Origin: an uncultured euryarchaeote
Lineage (GTDB): Archaea > Thermoplasmatota > Poseidoniia > Poseidoniales > Poseidoniaceae
DNA length: 8,909 nucleotides
Assembly (NCBI GenBank): GCA_937881505.1
Contig: CALGEM010000167.1
Coordinates: 1-8,909 of the forward strand
Reading direction: 5' to 3'
Shown: piece by piece, positions 5,692-8,909 of the stretch
Layout of the letters: every line of letters starts with the position of its first letter
Position numbering within the stretch: position 1 is the stretch's first letter
Translations under genes and position numbers: made by a program
The notes under the pieces: generated by a model
Told to the model about the DNA's origin: nothing
Databases searched by the model: none
What the model saw: only the letters and a program-made list of their open reading frames with translations

Positions 5692-6657
5692 TCACTCGTT
5701 GAGCCGAGCAATGAGGTCAGCCTTCTTTCCTGAAACTGGTTTTCCAGCTGCCTTGAGCAATTCCTTGAGTTCAGCAACCGTCATGGAACTGTAATCCACA
5801 TCATCGGAGGCAGCGGGTGCTTCCTCAGCAGGGGCTTCTTCCTCAGCGGGTTCAGCGGCGGCTTCCTCGGCAGGAGCTTCCTCAGCAACTTCAGGCTGGT
5901 CTTCATCTTCTTCATCGTCGTCAACGGATTCGCCGGCTTCCTCAGCCATGGCTGCAGCGAGGGCTGCGGCCTTCTTGGCCTTCATTTCAGCGGCTTGGCG
6001 CTCTTCTTGAGCGTGAATCTCGTCAAGGGTTGGGCCGTCAGAAGCGACCACACCTTCCTGGAGCAACTGGCTCTTTCGGATAGCGACTGAACGAACGGGG
6101 TAAATGGACTTCACAGCCTTTTCAATCTCGTCCTCAAGTTTGCCATCGAGCAAAGCACGTTGCATGTCTGCGTAGGTGTTCTTGGCAGCAAAAGCGATGA
6201 TGAGGTCTCGGGTTCGAGTTCGCATGTCTTGCTTCACTGAAGTTTGAACGCGCTGTTGTGTGATAATGAGGGGCTTCATTCGAACGAGGTAACCGTCGGT
6301 GGTGACCACATCGACCACATCGTCAACCTTCCCACGGTAGCGGCGAATTTGCCGGCGGGTGTGGTCGGTTTGGTGGTGGTGTCCGATGAAGGTGGTCAAA
6401 GCGTCTTGACCAACACATTCGGTGACACGGAATCGCATGACCACATGCATCTTGGAAAAGTTTCCATCAAATTCTTGCTGTGTCATCTCGTAGACACGGC
6501 CGATGATGTGTTCATCAGACTCACCGATTGTTTCTCCAATTCGCTTGAAATCCCATGGATGACGAGGTGCTCGGATGGTGTACCATCGCTTCATCTTCCA
6601 CTTGTCACGCTGTTTACGCGCTGCTGCGCGTGCCTTTGCACTGATTTTCTTCGCCAT
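5692..6657 (-). CDS. rps3ae: 30S ribosomal protein S3Ae (eS1) with acidic linker and C-terminal SAP domain
   Basis: Residues 1 to about 205 are ribosomal protein S3Ae/eS1, a small-subunit protein found only in archaea and eukaryotes. Supporting features are the basic N-terminus MAKKISAKARAAARKQRDKW, then KRWYTIRAPRHPWD (23-36), GETIGESDEHIIGRVYE (41-57), RVTECVGQDALTTFIGH (77-93), a basic stretch RRQIRRYRGKVDDVVDVVT (101-119), and KSIYPVRSVAIRKSQLL (183-199). Plain archaeal S3Ae ends shortly after this. Here another 115 residues follow: a charged/Ala-rich helix (about 212-240), an acidic E/A/P-rich linker (about 247-287) and a SAP-like module (about 289-321). The ATG at 6655-6657 is the family start, with GAGTGGATC upstream resembling the consensus ribosome binding site; an upstream open stretch of 29 codons has no family match. 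It heads the minus-strand run with the phosphorylase and MazG-like genes and diverges from the COG1325 gene. Confidence 0.95.
   Translation of the reverse strand: MAKKISAKARAAARKQRDKWKMKRWYTIRAPRHPWDFKRIGETIGESDEHIIGRVYEMTQQEFDGNFSKMHVVMRFRVTECVGQDALTTFIGHHHQTDHTRRQIRRYRGKVDDVVDVVTTDGYLVRMKPLIITQQRVQTSVKQDMRTRTRDLIIAFAAKNTYADMQRALLDGKLEDEIEKAVKSIYPVRSVAIRKSQLLQEGVVASDGPTLDEIHAQEERQAAEMKAKKAAALAAAMAEEAGESVDDDEEDEDQPEVAEEAPAEEAAAEPAEEEAPAEEAPAASDDVDYSSMTVAELKELLKAAGKPVSGKKADLIARLNE
5695..5793 (-). other. SAP domain at the C-terminus of S3Ae
   Basis: Residues 289-321 read as the helix-extended loop-helix SAP fold: first helix MTVAELKELLKAAG (292-305), the loop glycine before KPVSG, then the second helix KKADLIARL (311-319). 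Spacing and the conserved L, G, K and L positions match SAP modules, which usually bind DNA or RNA. The module ends at the stop codon. Its presence on a ribosomal protein is unusual. Confidence 0.8.
5797..5919 (-). repeat. Low-complexity acidic linker with degenerate direct repeats
   Basis: This segment codes for residues 247-287 of S3Ae, almost entirely E, D, A and P. At DNA level the unit TTCCTC(A/G)GCAG and close variants recurs on the plus strand at about 5821, 5839, 5863 and 5878, giving imperfect repeats of about 15-18 bp. The encoded motif is a run of EEAPAEEA-like units. Such a sequence can change length by slippage, and the linker is predicted to be disordered. Confidence 0.75.
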
Positions 6658-6776
6658 GTCGATCCACTCGGTGTGTCTTGCGGGGGCTACCCCACTTGCA
6701 GGTTGCCGACAAACCTCCCCTATTTGAAGAAGCCTCATGAGCATATGAGGGCGAGTGTCGCAGATTCGGCAACCTC
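6658..6776. promoter_or_regulatory. Divergent promoter region rps3ae / COG1325 gene with paired 10 bp element
   Basis: The 119 bp between the two start codons must hold both promoters. TCGGCAACCT occurs at 6766-6775, ending next to the ATG of the plus-strand gene, and its exact complement lies at 6700-6709, so each gene has it in the same orientation relative to transcription. Between them is CCTCAT...ATGAGG (6733-6738 and 6745-6750), and CCTCATGA is repeated at 6733-6740 and 6773-6780. Candidate TATA boxes are CATATG (6742-6747, about 30 nt before the plus-strand ATG, fitting a leaderless transcript) and TTCAAATA on the minus strand (complement of 6721-6728). The repeats are seen directly; the promoter roles are inferred. 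Confidence 0.5.
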
Positions 6777-7256
6777 ATGACCCATGCCCTCCACGGTCCA
6801 TCCGTGGGACTTCATCACATCACGTGGAGGGCAACAGGCAGTGCCGTGTCCGATGTCGACGTGCTGATTGACGCGCTTACCTGGCTGATTGGCGACGCTG
6901 AGGCCGTAAAGACGGACAAAAGTTCGTCCTACCACGGCCCCGAGTTGACATTGGTTTCAGCCACCACATCAAACAAGCGAAAGGCCATGCGTTCCTTTGC
7001 ACGCTTAGGAGGGAACAACATCCAAGCCCTCCTCCAAGATATTGAGCAGCGAACCGACGACCAAAACGTGTTGCACTTTCGTCTTGACCTTGACGACCTC
7101 ATCGATGGCAAGGTGGTTCTCGCATCCGATTTCGGTGTGGCCACCGTCAAAGGCCAAGCCAAATTTGAGGTCTATTCGGGCCAATCAGCAGAGGAACAAC
7201 GCCTCTCCACCATCAACGAAGCCTTGGAACTTGCAACGGAGAACGGTGCCGCATGA
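6777..7256 (+). CDS. COG1325-family RNA-binding protein, predicted exosome subunit
   Basis: This 159-residue protein matches the small archaeal family COG1325, predicted exosome-associated RNA-binding proteins with an L5-like fold. Evidence is the order of segments: GLHHITWRATG (11-21), a helix around VDVLIDALTWLIGD (27-40), the conserved small block SSSYHGPELTLVSATTSNKRKAMRSF split into YHGPELTLV (52-60) and NKRKAMRSFA (66-75), LLQDIEQRTDDQNVLHFRLD (85-104), and the C-terminal strand KGQAKFEVYSG (125-135). In family members a G-N/H-P motif after a charged strand and the K-R-x-x-R-x-F/A-x-x-L run are typical. It has no signal or membrane segment. The ATG at 6777 is the only start in frame after a stop at 6738, and it lacks an obvious ribosome binding site, so the transcript may be leaderless. 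The last codons overlap the next gene by ATGA. Function in RNA decay is inferred from the family, not from this sequence. Confidence 0.8.
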   Translation: MTHALHGPSVGLHHITWRATGSAVSDVDVLIDALTWLIGDAEAVKTDKSSSYHGPELTLVSATTSNKRKAMRSFARLGGNNIQALLQDIEQRTDDQNVLHFRLDLDDLIDGKVVLASDFGVATVKGQAKFEVYSGQSAEEQRLSTINEALELATENGAA

Positions 7257-8909
7257 ACCTCCAGCGGTGGCTGTGGGCATTTGTCTGCACAAGCATGCTC
7301 TTCCTCTCCGCAATACCGGTCACGCAAGCAGTGCTAGACGATACCGAACCCTGGCCAACACCCACCTGCAGTGCTGACCGCCAGAATTGGACCATGGGCC
7401 TCATTTATTGCAACGATGAAGCCTCCTTGGGGTACACGCTCTTCTCTCCCATTCCTTCGAACACGACATACCTCATTGACCACGAGGGTCGTGAACTTCA
7501 CCAATGGAGTTCTCCAGGAGAACATCGGCCAGCCCTCTCGGCCTACCTGCTTCCAGACGGGGATTTGTTGAGGACCGCCAACATTGCACAAACCGCCGTT
7601 GGCAATTTTTCGGGTGGTGGAACCGGAGGTAAGGTTGAACGCATTGCATGGGATGGTACCTTGGAATGGTCATGGGAATATTCCTCGACACTGCACATCT
7701 CACATCATGACATCGAACCCATGCCCAACGGTAACCTCCTCATGATCGCCTGGGAAGAGCGAACCGAGGAAGAAGCCCTCCAAGCTGGACGAAACCCTGC
7801 GATAGCGAGTGATTCGCCCGGTGGAGAAAACAACGTCTGGCCCGATCACATCATCGAAGTCAAGCCCGTTGGTTCAAACGATGCAGAGATTGTCTGGCGC
7901 TGGTACGCATGGGACCACTTAATCCAGGATTACGACGAAACCAAAGACAACTACGGTGTAGTCGCCGACCATCCCGAACTGCTCAACATCAATTATGTCG
8001 GTGCCACGGGAAATCAAGCCGGTCGTGCTGACTGGATGCACTGCAACGGCTTGGATTACAACAGCGCCCTAGACCAAATCGCCCTCTCGTGCAGAGGCAT
8101 GAACGAAGTGTACATCATCGACCACAGCACAACCACAGAAGAAGCCGCAGGGCACACGGGAGGAAATGCGGGGAAGGGCGGTGATATTCTGTATCGCTGG
8201 GGCAACCCCCAAGTTTACCACAAAGGCCTCTCCAGTGACCAGCAATTCTTCGCTCAGCACGACGTGCAGTGGATTGAAACAGGACACCCTGACGAAGGTG
8301 GGCTCATCGTGTTCAACAATGGAGTCGGGCGCTACCCCGCTTATTCGTCGGTGGACATCATTCACCCACCTACGGACAACGGCACCTATGTGCTCCAGGC
8401 CAACGGCACGTTTGGCCCGAATTTACCCTCATGGACATGGGACCAAGGCGAAGCCATGTATTCCGGTGCAATTTCCGGTGCGCAGGCTTTGACCAACGGA
8501 AACATCCTGGTTACCCATGGAACCCAAGGAACGCTGTACGAGGTAAACCGAGACGGTGAGATTGTTTGGGAATACATCGGCCCAGTTGGACCCAATGGCA
8601 GCTATGTCCAAGGCGAACCACTTCCCGAAGGGAACCGTGTAGGAACGACGGCAAACGCCATTTTCAAAGCGACACATTACCCTGTTGACCATCCAGCATT
8701 CACCAACCGAACATTGCTTGGTATGGATTACATCGAGCATTGGAACGATTCGTGCCCCGAAGAGGAGGCATGGGGTTGGGACAAGAACGGCGATGGTTGT
8801 GTTGACGACAGCGACGACGACGGGGTCTCCGACCCCTACGACCGTTGCGGTTTGGGCGATGACTCGGTGGACGAGGATAACGACGGCATCATCGACGCCG
8901 ATGCTGACT
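7253..8909 (+). CDS. Secreted arylsulfotransferase-family (ASST) protein with TSP3-like repeats, 3' end outside window
   Basis: An open frame of 552 codons runs from ATG 7253 to the right edge without a stop. Residues 1-26 are a signal peptide (MNLQRWLWAF, hydrophobic core, cleavage after TQA). The rest of the body is a beta-propeller of the arylsulfotransferase (ASST) family: blade repeats of the form L-x-x-x-G-x-x-x-W, such as YLIDHEGRELHQW (73-85), ERIAWDGTLEWSWEY (129-143) and LYEVNRDGEIVWEY (428-441). The family motif HHDIEPMPNGNLL (151-163) is present, with DWMHCNGLDY (260-269), QHDVQW (335-340) and NGNILVTHG (415-423). H152, H264, H336 and H422 are candidates for the histidines that carry the sulfuryl group. 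Bacterial ASSTs move sulfate between phenolic compounds without PAPS, in the periplasm; substrate here is unknown. From residue 510 acidic TSP3-like repeats begin. It overlaps the preceding gene by ATGA, suggesting coupled translation. Confidence 0.85.
   Translation, partial: MNLQRWLWAFVCTSMLFLSAIPVTQAVLDDTEPWPTPTCSADRQNWTMGLIYCNDEASLGYTLFSPIPSNTTYLIDHEGRELHQWSSPGEHRPALSAYLLPDGDLLRTANIAQTAVGNFSGGGTGGKVERIAWDGTLEWSWEYSSTLHISHHDIEPMPNGNLLMIAWEERTEEEALQAGRNPAIASDSPGGENNVWPDHIIEVKPVGSNDAEIVWRWYAWDHLIQDYDETKDNYGVVADHPELLNINYVGATGNQAGRADWMHCNGLDYNSALDQIALSCRGMNEVYIIDHSTTTEEAAGHTGGNAGKGGDILYRWGNPQVYHKGLSSDQQFFAQHDVQWIETGHPDEGGLIVFNNGVGRYPAYSSVDIIHPPTDNGTYVLQANGTFGPNLPSWTWDQGEAMYSGAISGAQALTNGNILVTHGTQGTLYEVNRDGEIVWEYIGPVGPNGSYVQGEPLPEGNRVGTTANAIFKATHYPVDHPAFTNRTLLGMDYIEHWNDSCPEEEAWGWDKNGDGCVDDSDDDGVSDPYDRCGLGDDSVDEDNDGIIDADAD
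8780..8908 (+). repeat. Thrombospondin type 3-like calcium-binding repeats (start of array)
   Basis: Residues 510-552 of the secreted ASST-like protein are DKNGDGCVDD, DSDDDGVSDPYDRC and DEDNDGIIDADAD, all variants of the D-x-D-x-DG-x-x-D calcium-binding loop. Cysteines C516 and C532 fit the disulfide pattern of TSP3 repeats. The array is still running at the window edge, so its number of units is unknown. Such repeats are common at the ends of secreted or surface-displayed marine archaeal and bacterial proteins and usually form a rigid calcium-dependent stalk. Confidence 0.85.

Noticed and set aside
5817..5890. Possible CRISPR or tandem repeat array
   Set aside because: The repeats are short, have no unique spacers and are in frame within the acidic linker of S3Ae, so they reflect the E/A/P-rich protein sequence.
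6658..6744. N-terminal extension of S3Ae by 29 codons
   Set aside because: The family begins at MAKK (6655-6657), a ribosome binding site precedes it, and the extension would use up the divergent promoter region.

Overview
The window looks like a chromosomal fragment of a planktonic euryarchaeon, most likely a Marine Group II (Poseidoniales) or related Thermoplasmatota lineage. Three genes are archaeal/eukaryotic in type: ribosomal protein S3Ae (eS1), a COG1325 exosome-linked RNA-binding protein, and a tryptophanyl-tRNA synthetase whose N-terminus is of the archaeal/eukaryotic kind. They sit among bacterial-looking genes (ThyA, DHFR, a PlsC-type acyltransferase) and a secreted protein with thrombospondin type 3-like calcium-binding repeats. 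The lineage is inferred from this mixture, because no rRNA gene is present.

Layout: (1) 1-1423, minus strand: an unknown signal-peptide protein with a C-terminal membrane anchor, followed 21 bp later by the start of trpS, which runs off the left edge. (2) 1518-4430, plus strand: PlsC-like acyltransferase, an unknown soluble protein, thyA and folA, read divergently from region 1 across a 94 bp gap. (3) 4439-6657, minus strand: rps3ae (with an acidic linker and a C-terminal SAP domain), then a purine nucleoside/MTA phosphorylase, then a MazG-like nucleotide pyrophosphohydrolase. This set converges on folA with only 8 bp between stop codons. (4) 6777-8909, plus strand: the COG1325 gene, overlapping by ATGA with a secreted arylsulfotransferase-family beta-propeller protein that is still open at the right edge.

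Functionally, thyA and folA form the dTMP/folate cycle (ThyA oxidises methylene-tetrahydrofolate to dihydrofolate, DHFR regenerates tetrahydrofolate). The facing MazG-like enzyme and nucleoside phosphorylase are nucleotide-pool and purine-salvage functions. The other theme is translation and RNA: rps3ae and the COG1325 gene share a 119 bp divergent control region. In it, the same 10 bp element occurs once per promoter, in the same orientation relative to transcription. I saw no tRNA, rRNA, CRISPR array, insertion sequence or phage gene. The observations most worth follow-up are the S3Ae-SAP fusion, the shared promoter element, the ester-lipid-type acyltransferase in an archaeon, and the secreted sulfotransferase with calcium-binding repeats.
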